Position numbers and translations under genes: made by a program
Source of the DNA: Afipia sp. P52-10
Lineage (GTDB): Bacteria > Pseudomonadota > Alphaproteobacteria > Rhizobiales > Xanthobacteraceae
Length of the DNA stretch: 64,000 bases
Direction of reading: 5' to 3'
NCBI RefSeq assembly: GCF_000516555.1
Contig: NZ_AZSJ01000003.1
Coordinates: forward strand, 1,799,212 to 1,863,211
Part shown: one piece after another, positions 16,747-25,656 of the stretch
Layout of the letters: every line of letters starts with the position of its first letter
Position numbering within the stretch: the stretch's first letter is position 1
Notes under the pieces: model-generated
The model's input: only the letters and a program-made list of their open reading frames with translations
Told to the model about the DNA's origin: nothing
Databases searched by the model: none

Positions 16747-18010
16747 ATGCGTCGCGGCCGGCGTAGCGGGCGTCGGCGCCGAGCTCGCGTTCGATCTGCA
16801 TCAGCCGGTTGTACTTCGCGGTGCGGTCCGAGCGCGACAGCGAGCCGGTCTTGATCTGCCCGCAATGGGCCGCAACCGCGAGGTCGGCGATGGTCGTGTC
16901 CTCGGTCTCGCCGGAGCGATGCGACATCACCACCGTATAGCCGGCCTTGTGCGCGCGTGCGATCGTCTGCAGCGTTTCCGTCAGGGTGCCGATCTGGTTG
17001 ACCTTCACCAGGATCGAATTGGCGATGCCGTCGCGGATGCCGGCCTCGAGCAGGCCGATGTTGGTGCAGAACACGTCGTCGCCGGTGAGCTGGCAGGTTC
17101 GCCCGAGTTCGCGCGTGATCAACGCCCAGCCGGCCGCGTCGGTCTCGGCCATCGGGTCCTCGATCGAGCAAACCGGATACTGCCTGACGATGTCGATCAG
17201 GTACTGGACGTGCTGCTCCACCGAGCGAACTACTTGCTCGCCGCGGTAGTGATAAGCGCCGTCCTCGAAGAACTCCGACGCGGCGGGATCAATGACGAGG
17301 GCGACGTCGCGGCCTGCCTGGTATCCCGCCGTCGCAACCGCGCGCAGGATCGCCTCGATCGCTTCGTGCGCGTTGGAGAAATCCGGCGCGAAGCCGCCTT
17401 CGTCGCCGACATTGGTGCGATGGCCCGCACGCATGAGCTGCGCCTTCAGCGCGTGGAAGATCTCTGCGCCCATCCGCACCGCCTCCGCAAATGTCGGCGC
17501 GCCGAGCGGCATCACCATGAACTCCTGGAAGTCAAGCGGGTTGTCGGCGTGGGCGCCGCCATTGATGATGTTCATGCCGGGAGACGGCAGAAGCCGTGCG
17601 TCCGCGCCGCCGATGTAGCGATAGAGCGGCAGCTTGACGGACGCCGCCGCCGCTTTGGCGGCCGCGAGCGATACGCCGAGGAGCGCGTTGGCGCCGAGGC
17701 GACGCTTGTTCGGCGTTCCATCGAGGGCGATCAGCGTGCGATCGATGCCGGCTTGCGCCAGCGCATCGTGTCCGCGCAGCGCGGCGGCGATCTCGGTGTT
17801 GACGGCTTCGACCACCTTCAGCACGCCCTTGCCGCTGAAGCGCGCTCCGCCGTCGCGCAGTTCGTGCGCCTCATGCAGGCCAGTGGATGCGCCGGAGGGG
17901 ACGGCGGCACTGCCGCGCGCGCCATCCGCAAGGATGACATCAACGGCGACGGTCGGGTTGCCGCGGCTGTCGAGGATTTCGGCGCCGGTAATGGTCGCAA
18001 TCGTTGTCAT
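16703..18010 (-). CDS. eno: Enolase (phosphopyruvate hydratase), probable second-type paralogue
   Basis: 435-residue enolase, interconverting 2-phosphoglycerate and phosphoenolpyruvate. Active-site residues are present: His154 in [13 protein letters not shown], Glu204 in GDEGGFAPD, metal ligands Asp241, Glu284 (SIEDP) and Asp311 (TGDDVF), Lys336 in [13 protein letters not shown], His364 in [10 protein letters not shown] and Lys387. The sequence has divergent spots (VIDPAASEF where MDVAASEF is usual), and the neighbourhood lacks the pyrG/kdsA/pdh genes that normally flank eno in this group, so I infer an additional paralogue. Start ATG 18008-18010 with AAGGCC ahead. It converges with and overlaps the LysR gene by 44 bases. 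Confidence 0.92.
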   Translation of the reverse strand: MTTIATITGAEILDSRGNPTVAVDVILADGARGSAAVPSGASTGLHEAHELRDGGARFSGKGVLKVVEAVNTEIAAALRGHDALAQAGIDRTLIALDGTPNKRRLGANALLGVSLAAAKAAAASVKLPLYRYIGGADARLLPSPGMNIINGGAHADNPLDFQEFMVMPLGAPTFAEAVRMGAEIFHALKAQLMRAGHRTNVGDEGGFAPDFSNAHEAIEAILRAVATAGYQAGRDVALVIDPAASEFFEDGAYHYRGEQVVRSVEQHVQYLIDIVRQYPVCSIEDPMAETDAAGWALITRELGRTCQLTGDDVFCTNIGLLEAGIRDGIANSILVKVNQIGTLTETLQTIARAHKAGYTVVMSHRSGETEDTTIADLAVAAHCGQIKTGSLSRSDRTAKYNRLMQIERELGADARYAGRDAFNVALPAWPGRAAA

Positions 18011-18213
18011 GGCCTTGCTTTCGCGCTCGCTTGGTGTGATCGACATGCACAATAAGCCGGTCGGCCGCGGACCGCGCTTGGCCTTGCGGCAGGCTGATTG
18101 ATGCCGTCTGATATGGGTTGATCTATTCGAACCGGCGTCTTGCGACCATCGAATTCGGCTGGCATATTCGTGAGGATTTTTCACAGAATGAGTGTTTCGC
18201 TGAAGGACCGCCC

Positions 18214-19092
18214 ATGGTGCGCCGGTTGCCGCCGCTGTTTGCCCTCAAGGCGTTCGAGGCCACCGCGCGTCTCGGCTCGGTCACGCGCGCGGCCGATGAG
18301 CTCGGCCGCACCCACGGCGCGGTCAGCCGCCAGCTTCGCGCCCTGCAGGATCATGCCGGGCTCGCCCTGTTCGACAAGGCGGGCACGGGCTTGCGATTGA
18401 ATGCACATGGTGAGGCGCTGCTGCCGATGGTGACGCAGGCGCTCGACCAACTCGAGCAGGGCTGGCTGCGCGTGCTGGACGACGCGCGGGCGCCGAGCGT
18501 CCACGTTGCATGCAGTGCGACCTTCGCGATGCGCTGGTTGGTGCCGCATCTTGCGAGCTTCTACCGCCGTCATCCCGGCATGCGGGTGCGGCTGTCGATG
18601 ACCTCGGCAAGAGAGATCCGTCATCAGGGAGCCGACCTGCTGGTGGCGTGGGATCGCGCGTCCTATCCCGAGCGCGACCAGGCGCGCGCCATCCGCGTTG
18701 CCGATGTCGCATTCGGCCCGGTCTGCGCGCCGCGCTATCCGATCGCCGTCAAGGGCCATCGCATGTCGTTTGCGGCGCGTATCGCCCACGAATACACCTC
18801 GCGCGCCTGGACCTTGTGGCAGGAGGAAAGCGGCTTGCGCGTGACGCACAAGAGCGAGCTGACCTTTCCGCACACGCATCTGTGCATCGAGGCAGCATTG
18901 TCGGGGCTTGGCGTGGCATTGGTCGAGCAGCGCATGGTCGGCGACGACCTCCGCGCCGGCCGGCTATTGGCGCCGGTCGGGTTCGTGCCGTTCGCGGATG
19001 GCCTGGCGATCGTGCCGGCATCCGAGCGCGTCGCATCAGTGGCTGCGCAAGCCTTCATCGGCTGGATCGCCGACGAACTCGCCGCCGGGTGA
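18214..19092 (+). CDS. LysR family transcriptional regulator (GcvA-like)
   Basis: 292-residue regulator. Opening [40 protein letters not shown] is the typical GcvA-like winged HTH; the effector domain follows from about residue 90. Start chosen at ATG 18214, with GAAGGA 6 bases ahead; the frame extends 32 codons upstream without a ribosome site. It is divergent from the enolase gene (203 bases between starts) and convergent with the MFS gene, so enolase regulation is possible but unproven. Confidence 0.88.
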   Translation: MVRRLPPLFALKAFEATARLGSVTRAADELGRTHGAVSRQLRALQDHAGLALFDKAGTGLRLNAHGEALLPMVTQALDQLEQGWLRVLDDARAPSVHVACSATFAMRWLVPHLASFYRRHPGMRVRLSMTSAREIRHQGADLLVAWDRASYPERDQARAIRVADVAFGPVCAPRYPIAVKGHRMSFAARIAHEYTSRAWTLWQEESGLRVTHKSELTFPHTHLCIEAALSGLGVALVEQRMVGDDLRAGRLLAPVGFVPFADGLAIVPASERVASVAAQAFIGWIADELAAG

Positions 19093-19115
19093 GGGACCGG
19101 TTCGAGCCGCGCCCC

Positions 19116-20351
19116 TTAGGCCGGCTCAAGACGCCGCGCTTGCGCGGATGGCAGCGGCGGGAAGGCGAGAGCGATGGCTGCGGCGCCGAGGCCGATCGCG
19201 AACGATGAAATGTAAAGCCACAAGTAGCTGCCGTAGCTGTCGAAGATCCAGCCGCCCACCAGCGGCCCGAGCGCCATCCCGAGGCTCGACACCAGCGTCG
19301 CGGCACCGAACACGGTGCCCATGATCTGCGGCCCGAAGTATTCGCGCGCCAGCACTGCATAGAGCGGCATCACGCCGCCATAGGCGAGGCCGAAGACGAC
19401 GGCGACCGCGTAGAAGCCGTCGAGATTACGCACGAACAGGTAACTGCCCGCGGCGAAGGCCTGCACCAGCAGGCCGGCCACCAGCACCGGCTTCACGCCG
19501 AGACGGTCTGCCAGCACGCCGAGCAGCAACCGGCCGCCGAGACCCGCAAGGCCCTCGACGCTGTAGATGGTGACGGCCGCGAGCGGCGGCAGCCCGCAGA
19601 TCATCGCGTAGCTGACCGTGTGGAAGATCGGTCCCGAATGCGCGGCGCAGCAGGCGAAGAAAGTCGCCGCAAGCACGATGAACTGCGGCGAGCGCAGCGC
19701 CTGCGTCACGGTCAGGCTTGTTCGTTCCGCTGCTGCGGCTGGCGCTGGCGTGCCGTCGTCAGCCAGCGCCGGCGGCTGCCGCACCAGCAACGCCGCGGGC
19801 ACCAGCAGGCAGAGGGCGGCGATACCGATCGTCATCTGCGCGGGCCGCCAGCCTTGCATGGAAATCAGCCAGCTCGCGAATGGCGAGACAGTCATCGGCG
19901 CGACGCCCATGCCGGCGGACACGAGCGAAACGGCCAGGCTGCGGTTGGTCTCGAACCAGGAGCTGACATTGGCGATCATCGGCGTGAAGAAGCTGCCGGC
20001 GGCGAGGCCGACGACGATGCCATAGGTCAACTGGAACTGGAGCAGGCTGGTGGCGCGGCTCGCCAGCATCAGGCCGAGCCCCAGCAGCGTTGCGCCCGCC
20101 ACGACGACAATCCGCGTGCCGAAGCGATCGCTCAGCGCGCCCCAGACGAAGCCGCCGACGCCCAGACTGAGGAAACCGAGCGTCATCGCGCTCGAAATGC
20201 CGGCGCGGGTCCAGCCGGTGTCCTCGGCGATCGGCTGCAAGAACACAGCGAGCGAAAAGGTGGCTCCCATGCCGACGCATGTCATGAGCGCGCCGACCGC
20301 GACGATGACCCAGCCGTATCCGCGCTGCCGGTCTTTCGTGCTGGGCGCCAT
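19116..20351 (-). CDS. MFS transporter
   Basis: 411-residue, 12-helix major facilitator carrier. First helix WVIVAVGALMTCVGMGATFSLAVFL, then EDTGWTRAGISSAMT and the motif A equivalent GALSDRFGTRIVVVAG between helices 2 and 3. The order of features and length fit the oxalate/monocarboxylate-type MFS branch often found next to catabolic genes. Start chosen at ATG 20349-20351, with GGAG 9 bases upstream; another ATG lies 5 codons further out. The frame stays open for nearly 190 more codons through low-complexity DNA. Substrate unknown. Confidence 0.88.
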   Translation of the reverse strand: MAPSTKDRQRGYGWVIVAVGALMTCVGMGATFSLAVFLQPIAEDTGWTRAGISSAMTLGFLSLGVGGFVWGALSDRFGTRIVVVAGATLLGLGLMLASRATSLLQFQLTYGIVVGLAAGSFFTPMIANVSSWFETNRSLAVSLVSAGMGVAPMTVSPFASWLISMQGWRPAQMTIGIAALCLLVPAALLVRQPPALADDGTPAPAAAAERTSLTVTQALRSPQFIVLAATFFACCAAHSGPIFHTVSYAMICGLPPLAAVTIYSVEGLAGLGGRLLLGVLADRLGVKPVLVAGLLVQAFAAGSYLFVRNLDGFYAVAVVFGLAYGGVMPLYAVLAREYFGPQIMGTVFGAATLVSSLGMALGPLVGGWIFDSYGSYLWLYISSFAIGLGAAAIALAFPPLPSAQARRLEPA

Positions 20352-20369
20352 GACGAACGGCTCCATGGG

Positions 20370-20430
20370 TTCGTTGCACTGGGGTTTCGTCGCACTGGGC
20401 CTCGCCGCGCGAGCTTCGTTGCGCTGGGGC
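20370..20430. repeat. Short degenerate repeat upstream of the MFS gene
   Basis: Three near copies of a 15-16 bp unit: TTCGTTGCACTGGGGT, TTCGTCGCACTGGGCC and TTCGTTGCGCTGGGGC. They lie just upstream of the MFS start and explain the extended open frame there. Confidence 0.6.
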
Positions 20431-20652
20431 CTCGTCGCGCAAGGGCGCGCCGCCGTTACGGCGGATCGTCGTGTGCACTTCCTTTGTCGGCCGCCAGTAT
20501 GCCGGGCGATCGGCCGCGAGAGCAAGCCGCGGATGCGCGGGGAACCGGCGGGTGCGGGGTTGGATCGGCCGCAGGGCGGCGAGCGAGCGCCTAGCGGTAA
20601 TCGGTAGCGATTCCGTACGTGTTTTGCTGGCGTCTTTGAATGTCTTCTTCCT

Positions 20653-20952
20653 TCAGCTCTTTCTCTTTGGGAGGATGATCTCGACCGAGTTGTCGCTGGT
20701 CCAGCGAACCGGCACGTCATGCAGTCCACGGATGAACAGGAATCCGGGTGCTTTTCCGGGTGGGATTTTTGAATCGCGGGGCATGAAGGCGACCGTCGTG
20801 TCGCCGGATGTCGTGGCCCCCAGGTGCGAAACGACCAGACGCATCGTTTGCTCGGGGATAGGAGCGATGTGATCGCGGTCTCGGCGCAGACGTCGATCAA
20901 CAGATACAATGCCATCGCAGGCGCTATTCGTGGCGGGCGCGGGCGAGGTCAA
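20653..20952 (-). CDS. Small hypothetical protein, possibly disrupted
   Basis: Frame of 99 residues; the last 60 (MRLVVSHLGATTSGDTT... to ...FLFIRGLHDVPVRW) look like a folded domain with alternating hydrophobic strands, unlike random frames here. The upstream part is Arg-rich and not protein-like. In another frame just upstream there is a hydrophobic start (MALYLLIDVCAETA), so a frameshift separating a signal-like N-terminus from the body is possible. An internal ATG at 20842-20844 is an alternative start. I do not recognise the family; the region could be a decayed gene. Confidence 0.4.
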   Translation of the reverse strand: MTSPAPATNSACDGIVSVDRRLRRDRDHIAPIPEQTMRLVVSHLGATTSGDTTVAFMPRDSKIPPGKAPGFLFIRGLHDVPVRWTSDNSVEIILPKRKS

Positions 20953-21267
20953 GTCGCAGGAGCGCCAGATCGGCTCTGTGAAGCAAAGACTCTCTGGCGA
21001 GGGAGGAAGAAGATGTGTCGGCCGGTTGAGCGATAAATCTGCGGGTCACGAAATCTCCAGAGCAAGAACAATTTAGATTAATTTCCTATATTGCAGTGGC
21101 GCTGGATGCAAAGGACAATATTCCTTGATCGTTGTCCGTTCTGGTGGGTGGAAGGATGAGCCCGCTTCTCCGATGCGAACCGGTTTCCACGCCGCGCGAA
21201 AGCGCTATAGTGTCGGGAACAAACAGCCCTGAAGAGGCCAACAAGATTCAACAAGACGGAGGACGCC
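20953..21267. other. Intergenic interval upstream of the MmgE/PrpD gene
   Basis: 315 bp. It includes an AT-rich stretch near 21070-21090 and, near 21160-21213, a partial relative of the dispersed repeat (GATGCGAACCGGTTTCCAC followed by GCGCGAAAGCGC). No gene seen. Confidence 0.45.
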
Positions 21268-22659
21268 ATGACCGCGACGCCGCTGACGCGTGAAAGTTCC
21301 GATACTGCCGAGCCCGTGCTCGTCACCAAGGCGCTGGCGCAGAAGGCCGCCTCCCTCCGCTATGACGATCTCTCGCCGGAAGCCCGCACGGTGGCCGGCC
21401 ACTGCCTAATGGATTTCTTCGGCGTCACGCTCGCCGGCCGCCATGAACCGCTCGCCAACATCCTCGCCGAACAGATCGCCGAGGATGGCGGCGCGCCGCA
21501 GGCGACCGTGATCGGCCGCAACACGCGCGCCAACATCGAGCAGGCGGCGCTGTTGAACGGCGCGATGTCGCATGCGCTTGATTTCGACGACGTGAACTTC
21601 GCCATGAACGGCCATCCGACGGTGCCGATCGCGCCGGCGGTGCTGGCGCTCGCCGAACAGAAAGGACTCGACGGCAAGCGGCTGGTGGAAGCGTTTGCCG
21701 CAGGCTTCGAGACCGAGTGCCGGATCGGCCGGCTGGTCGGCCGCACGCATTACCAGCGCGGCTGGCACGCGACGGCGACGCTCGGCACCATGGGTGCCGC
21801 GGCCGCCGTCAGCAACATGCTGCGGCTCGATGCCGACACGACGGCGCACGCGCTCGGCATCGCGGCAACCCAGGCTGCCGGGCTGAAAAGCGTGTTCGGC
21901 ACCATGTGCAAGCCGCTGCATCCGGGTCGGGCGGCGGCGATCGGCCTGCAAGCGGCGCGGCTGGCTGCGCGCGGCTTCACCAGCAATCCAGCCATCCTCG
22001 ATGTGGAGCAGGGATTCGTCGCCACCCAGTCGGAGAGCCCGAATCCGGCGGCAGCCCTCGACGATCCGCCGGGCGGCTTCTATCTGCCGAAGACGCTCTT
22101 CAAGTATCACGCCGCCTGCTACCTGACCCATTCCTCCATCGAGGCGAGCAACATGCTGCGGCGGGAGTTCGCGCTGCAGGCCGATGCGATCCGCAAGGTG
22201 ACGCTCAGTGTCGATGAGGGGCATTTGCGGGTCTGCAACATCGAAACGCCGCGCACCGGGCTGGAGGTGAAATTCTCGCTGCGCGCGACCAACGCGCTGG
22301 CGCTGCTCGGCGAGAACACGGCGAGCGATGCCACCTACAGCGACGCCACCGCGAAGCGTGGCGAGGTGGTCGATCTCTGCAGCAAGGTCGAGGTGGCGAC
22401 CTGGAAGAAGACATCGCACACCTTGAGCGAGGTCGCCGTCCATCTCGCTGACGGCCGCGTGCTGCGCAAGGAGTTCGACGTCGGCATCCCGATGACGGAC
22501 CTTGTCGCGCAGGGACAGAGCCTGACGCTGAAGTTCATGGGGCTGGCGGAGCCCGCGATCGGCGCAGCGCGGGCGAAACAGGTTGCGGACGCCACCGCAA
22601 ACCTTGCTGCGGTGACCAACGTCGCCGAGCTGATGGCGCTGATGGCGACCTCACAGTGA
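21268..22659 (+). CDS. MmgE/PrpD family protein
   Basis: 463-residue member of the 2-methylcitrate dehydratase/aconitate decarboxylase/MmgE family. Seen: N-terminal all-alpha domain with LMDFFGVTLAGRHEP, the conserved ALDFDDVNFAMNGHPTVPIAPAVLA (Asp-Asp and His near residues 110-120) and KPLHPGRAAAIGL with the conserved Lys-Pro...His. The C-terminal lid carries DVGIPM. Specificity within the family is broad, so methylcitrate is not implied: no prpB/prpC is nearby. ATG with GGAGG ribosome site. The Old Yellow Enzyme gene follows 131 bases downstream on the same strand. Confidence 0.9.
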   Translation: MTATPLTRESSDTAEPVLVTKALAQKAASLRYDDLSPEARTVAGHCLMDFFGVTLAGRHEPLANILAEQIAEDGGAPQATVIGRNTRANIEQAALLNGAMSHALDFDDVNFAMNGHPTVPIAPAVLALAEQKGLDGKRLVEAFAAGFETECRIGRLVGRTHYQRGWHATATLGTMGAAAAVSNMLRLDADTTAHALGIAATQAAGLKSVFGTMCKPLHPGRAAAIGLQAARLAARGFTSNPAILDVEQGFVATQSESPNPAAALDDPPGGFYLPKTLFKYHAACYLTHSSIEASNMLRREFALQADAIRKVTLSVDEGHLRVCNIETPRTGLEVKFSLRATNALALLGENTASDATYSDATAKRGEVVDLCSKVEVATWKKTSHTLSEVAVHLADGRVLRKEFDVGIPMTDLVAQGQSLTLKFMGLAEPAIGAARAKQVADATANLAAVTNVAELMALMATSQ

Positions 22660-22790
22660 AGGACATGACGCGTGAATGGCGTGACATGAGGCGCGGCGGG
22701 CTGGCGCACCGGCCTGCCGCTGTGCCAAAACGCTCATGAGCCGTTTGGCCCGAGCCTGCAGAACAACAAGAAGAGGCAAAAGAGGATTGC

Positions 22791-23948
22791 ATGGAAAGCC
22801 TGCTGTTTACGCCGATGAATTTGCGCGGCGTCCGTCTCCGCAACCGCATCGTGGTGTCGCCGATGCTGACCTACTCGGCCAAGCAGGGCTATGCGGGTGA
22901 CTGGCACTATGTCCATTACGGCCGCTTCGCCACCGGCGGCGCCGGGCTGATCTTCGTCGAATCCACCAAAGCCGATCCGCGCGGCTGCACCACGCCGAAC
23001 GATCTCGGTCTGTGGAAGGACGAGTTCGTCCCGCAGCTCCAGCGGATCGCCGAGTTCGCCAAGGGACACGGCGCCGCGATCGGCATCCAGCTCGGCCACT
23101 CGGGGCGCAAGGCGCGCAACGCACTGCCTTGGCAGGGGCGCAAGCCGCTGGCGAGCCACCCGGGCGTCGACCATGGTGAGGACTGGGAACTGATCGGCCC
23201 GAGCGCGATCGCGCAGGGCAACGGCTACTTCATGCCGCGCGCGCTGACGGTGCCGGATATCGAGCAGTTGATCGCGGCCTATGGCAAGGCGGCGGGGCGG
23301 GCGCATCGGGCCGGCTTCGATGCGCTGGAGATTCATGGCGCGCACGGCTATCTGCTGCATCAGTTCCTGTCCCCGGCCTCGAACCAGCGCGACGATGCCT
23401 ATGGCGGCACGCCGGAGAAGCGCATGCGCTTTGCGCTGGAGATCGCCGAGGAAGTCCGCCGCCACTGGCCGGACGACAAGCCGCTGTTCTATCGGGTCTC
23501 CGCGGTGGACGAGGCCGGATGGAGCGTGGAAGACAGCGCCGGGCTTGCACGCGAGCTCGAAAAGAAAGGCGTCGATGTGATCGACTGTTCGTCGGGCGGC
23601 ATGACCGGCCGTTCGATCGTCGATCCGGAGAAGCCGCCGAGCTATGGCTATCAGGTGCCGTATGCGGCAGGCATCCGCAAGCTCAGCGGCGTCAAGACCA
23701 TGGCGGTTGGCCACATCATCCATGCGGATCAGGCCGAGCAGATCCTGCGCGAGGGCAGCGCCGATCTGGTCGCGATCGGCCGCGAGTTTCTGCAGAATCC
23801 GAACTGGCCGGTGGATGCGGCGGAAAAACTCGGCGTGCCGAATGCATTCGGGACCGTGCCGTCGGCCTATGGCTATTGGCTCGAAAAGCGGGCGTCGGCC
23901 GGTTTCGGCGGCAAGCCTTCGACCTGGCAATCCAGCATCAAGGGCTAA
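22791..23948 (+). CDS. NADH:flavin oxidoreductase / Old Yellow Enzyme family (NamA/YqjM-like)
   Basis: 385-residue TIM-barrel flavoenzyme that reduces activated C=C bonds with NAD(P)H. Signatures: LFTPMNLRGVRLRNRIVVSPM at the N-terminus, IQLGHSGRKA in the middle, and the family motif HGAHGYLLHQFLSPASNQRDD with flavin-contact residues; VAIGREFLQNPNWPVDAA near the end binds the phosphate. Its length and motifs fit the thermophilic-like YqjM/xenobiotic reductase class. ATG with AAAGAGGATTGC ahead. Possibly co-transcribed with the MmgE/PrpD gene. The physiological substrate is unknown. Confidence 0.92.
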   Translation: MESLLFTPMNLRGVRLRNRIVVSPMLTYSAKQGYAGDWHYVHYGRFATGGAGLIFVESTKADPRGCTTPNDLGLWKDEFVPQLQRIAEFAKGHGAAIGIQLGHSGRKARNALPWQGRKPLASHPGVDHGEDWELIGPSAIAQGNGYFMPRALTVPDIEQLIAAYGKAAGRAHRAGFDALEIHGAHGYLLHQFLSPASNQRDDAYGGTPEKRMRFALEIAEEVRRHWPDDKPLFYRVSAVDEAGWSVEDSAGLARELEKKGVDVIDCSSGGMTGRSIVDPEKPPSYGYQVPYAAGIRKLSGVKTMAVGHIIHADQAEQILREGSADLVAIGREFLQNPNWPVDAAEKLGVPNAFGTVPSAYGYWLEKRASAGFGGKPSTWQSSIKG

Positions 23949-24005
23949 GTTGCCAAGGGTTTCGTCGCGACGGCTCAGCCTCCCGTCCTTCTCGGTCTTC
24001 TCGCG

Positions 24006-24278
24006 TCAGTCCCTGTAGCGGAAGTACCAGTCCTCGTCGCGGAGGCTTTGACGGATGTTGGGGTCGGGGTCGCGCCCAATCAGACGTCCGTCGTAGGAGT
24101 AGACCGCATAGGGGTCGTAACGGTTCTGGCTGTGACGCCAATCGCCTGGGGCAACCCGATGGTGGTAGGCGCCGTGCTGGCGATGATGCTTCTGCTTCGC
24201 TTTGCCGGCGAGGGCCGGTGTCGTGACCAGCGCCGCAGCGGCGACGAGGGCCAGAGCTTTCAGAGCCGGGGCTTTCAT
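24006..24278 (-). CDS. Small secreted His/Arg-rich hypothetical protein
   Basis: 90 residues. A clear signal peptide (MKAPALKALALVAAAALVTTPALA, cleavage before GKAKQK) is followed by a basic, His-rich segment (KQKHHRQHGAYHHR), then a Tyr/Asp-rich tail with YDPYAVYSYDGRLIGRDPDPNIRQ. The YSYDGRLIGRDPD part resembles a short conserved motif of small alphaproteobacterial periplasmic proteins of unknown function. Start ATG 24276-24278, preceded by GGAGAA. It may bind metal through its histidines; this is a guess. Confidence 0.72.
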   Translation of the reverse strand: MKAPALKALALVAAAALVTTPALAGKAKQKHHRQHGAYHHRVAPGDWRHSQNRYDPYAVYSYDGRLIGRDPDPNIRQSLRDEDWYFRYRD

Positions 24279-24415
24279 ACAATTCTCCGTACTGGGAGTG
24301 CTTTCGGGCAACGGTTTAGGGGTTGAGTGGTTCCTATGCGAGCGGGTACGCTCACAGCGGCGTCATGGTGGTCACGTTCCGGTGACCGGCATGACCCTTG
24401 GTCGTGTTCGATACG

Positions 24416-24480
24416 CCAAGTCTTTCCGCCAAGTCTTTCCGCCGAGTTCTCGCACCAAGTCTTTGCGCCAAGTCTGGTGC
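24416..24480. repeat. 13-bp tandem repeat, five copies
   Basis: Units start at 24416, 24429, 24442, 24455 and 24468: CCAAGTCTTTCCG twice, CCGAGTTCTCGCA, CCAAGTCTTTGCG and CCAAGTCTGGTGC. Exact 13-base spacing. The array ends 38 bases before the start of the secreted protein gene at 24519. Confidence 0.88.
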
Positions 24481-24518
24481 GCGTTATCCGTCCTGTCCCT
24501 GGTCTCCAAGAGGTTGTT

Positions 24519-24995
24519 GTGATTGCCCGCCTGATCAAGCCCACAGCTTTCCTGCTCGCCATGGGATGTCAGCTTTTCGCTTGGGGCGCGTCGCCGGCCC
24601 ACGCTGACCGCTGCGATGAACTGGCAGCGCAGCTTGCGCGCCAGATCGACGGGGTGACAATCGGCCGAACGAGCGCCGGCATCATCTATCTGTCGCATCC
24701 GGCGGTGAAGCAGGCTTCGCTCGGTTGCTCGGCGCGCAACAAGAGCAACGAGATCTTCGCCTCGACTGGAAGCCGCAAGCCGGCGAAGGAGTTCTTCGAT
24801 TTCGTCGCCAGCGCAGCGGCGCTGGTGTTCACCATTCCGAAGAACGATGCTCTGCGCGGCGCAACCCGCTGCGCCAACCGCATCGGCTTCTTCCGTGGCA
24901 AGAACATCGTCACGCGCTATCGCAAGCTCGACATTCGCTGCAACGGCTCGCGCGATGGAACCAGCATCGCCGTATCCCGCGAGCTGGATATTTAA
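24519..24995 (+). CDS. Secreted hypothetical protein
   Basis: 158 residues. Signal peptide about 1-29 (ARLIKPTAFLLAMGCQLFAWGASPAHA, cleavage before DRCDE). The mature part has four cysteines in DRCDELA, LGCSARN, TRCANR and IRCNGS, likely two disulfides in the periplasm. Start chosen at GTG 24519, with AAGAGG ahead, because it places the signal peptide at the N-terminus; the frame is open 64 codons further upstream through the tandem repeats. Family not recognised. Confidence 0.7.
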   Translation: MIARLIKPTAFLLAMGCQLFAWGASPAHADRCDELAAQLARQIDGVTIGRTSAGIIYLSHPAVKQASLGCSARNKSNEIFASTGSRKPAKEFFDFVASAAALVFTIPKNDALRGATRCANRIGFFRGKNIVTRYRKLDIRCNGSRDGTSIAVSRELDI

Positions 24996-25105
24996 GTAGG
25001 GTCGCGCGACATCGAACCATCTGGCCGAAGTGCTCTCGGCCTCTCCCTCACGGGCGTAAGAGCGCTGCTTCAATCCGAGCAGTCACGATCCAGGGCTTCG
25101 GCTCG

Positions 25106-25552
25106 TCAGCGCGGCTGGGTCCAGGTGCAGATGCCGGTACCGACGCAGGGCCAGACCTGCCGCGGCGCGGCGCGCGGGCGGGTGTCGCGCGCATAGGCAT
25201 TGAGCGGGTTGGTGCGCGGCCGTTTGGCCGGTGCTGCGATCTTCGGCCGGGGCTTCGCGCTGGGTTTTGGTGCAGGCTTGCCGGCTGAGCGAACCGGAGC
25301 TGGTGGCGGCGGAGCCTCGGCCTGTGCGGGCGGCGTGTCCGGCTGCGCGGCTTGCGGCGCGACGGTCTGCTGCGGTTCGAACTGCGAAGGCGGACCTAAC
25401 GGCACAGGCGACAGCACCGCGCTCTTCAGATCGAAGCCGCCGAAGAAGGTGCCGGGCGCACGCTGCTGCTCTGCCCATGCGGGAGCATTTGCAATGCAGA
25501 GGGCAGCAATTAAAGTCACTGGCAACATACGCAACATACCCTTGGCGGGCAT
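25106..25552 (-). CDS. Secreted Pro/Ala-rich hypothetical protein
   Basis: 148 residues. Signal peptide ending ANAPAWA before EQQRAPG, then a short FGGFDLKSAVLSPV segment, a long Pro/Ala/Lys linker (residues about 60-115) and a compact end NPLNAYARDTR...VWPCVGTGICTWTQP with two cysteines that may form a disulfide. Start ATG 25550-25552 with GGAGG 5 bases ahead. The layout suggests a periplasmic or wall-associated protein; function unknown. It is divergent from the MATE gene. Confidence 0.65.
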   Translation of the reverse strand: MPAKGMLRMLPVTLIAALCIANAPAWAEQQRAPGTFFGGFDLKSAVLSPVPLGPPSQFEPQQTVAPQAAQPDTPPAQAEAPPPPAPVRSAGKPAPKPSAKPRPKIAAPAKRPRTNPLNAYARDTRPRAAPRQVWPCVGTGICTWTQPR

Positions 25553-25656
25553 CACGGCCTCCAGACGCGATCTTCCCCTTCACTTCAGGAGATATGGTCT
25601 GCGCTTTCCGCAGCAAGGGCATTTTTTGGTCACATAGAACGGTATTTTCGGCGCGC

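Noticed and set aside
19116..20915. MFS protein with a 188-residue N-terminal extension
   Set aside because: The extension is low-complexity, includes the repeats at 20370-20430, and has no family similarity; a start at 20351 gives a standard MFS length.
24416..24480. CRISPR-like array
   Set aside because: Direct tandem 13-bp units without spacers; no cas genes. The 165-bp array is likewise head-to-tail without unique spacers.
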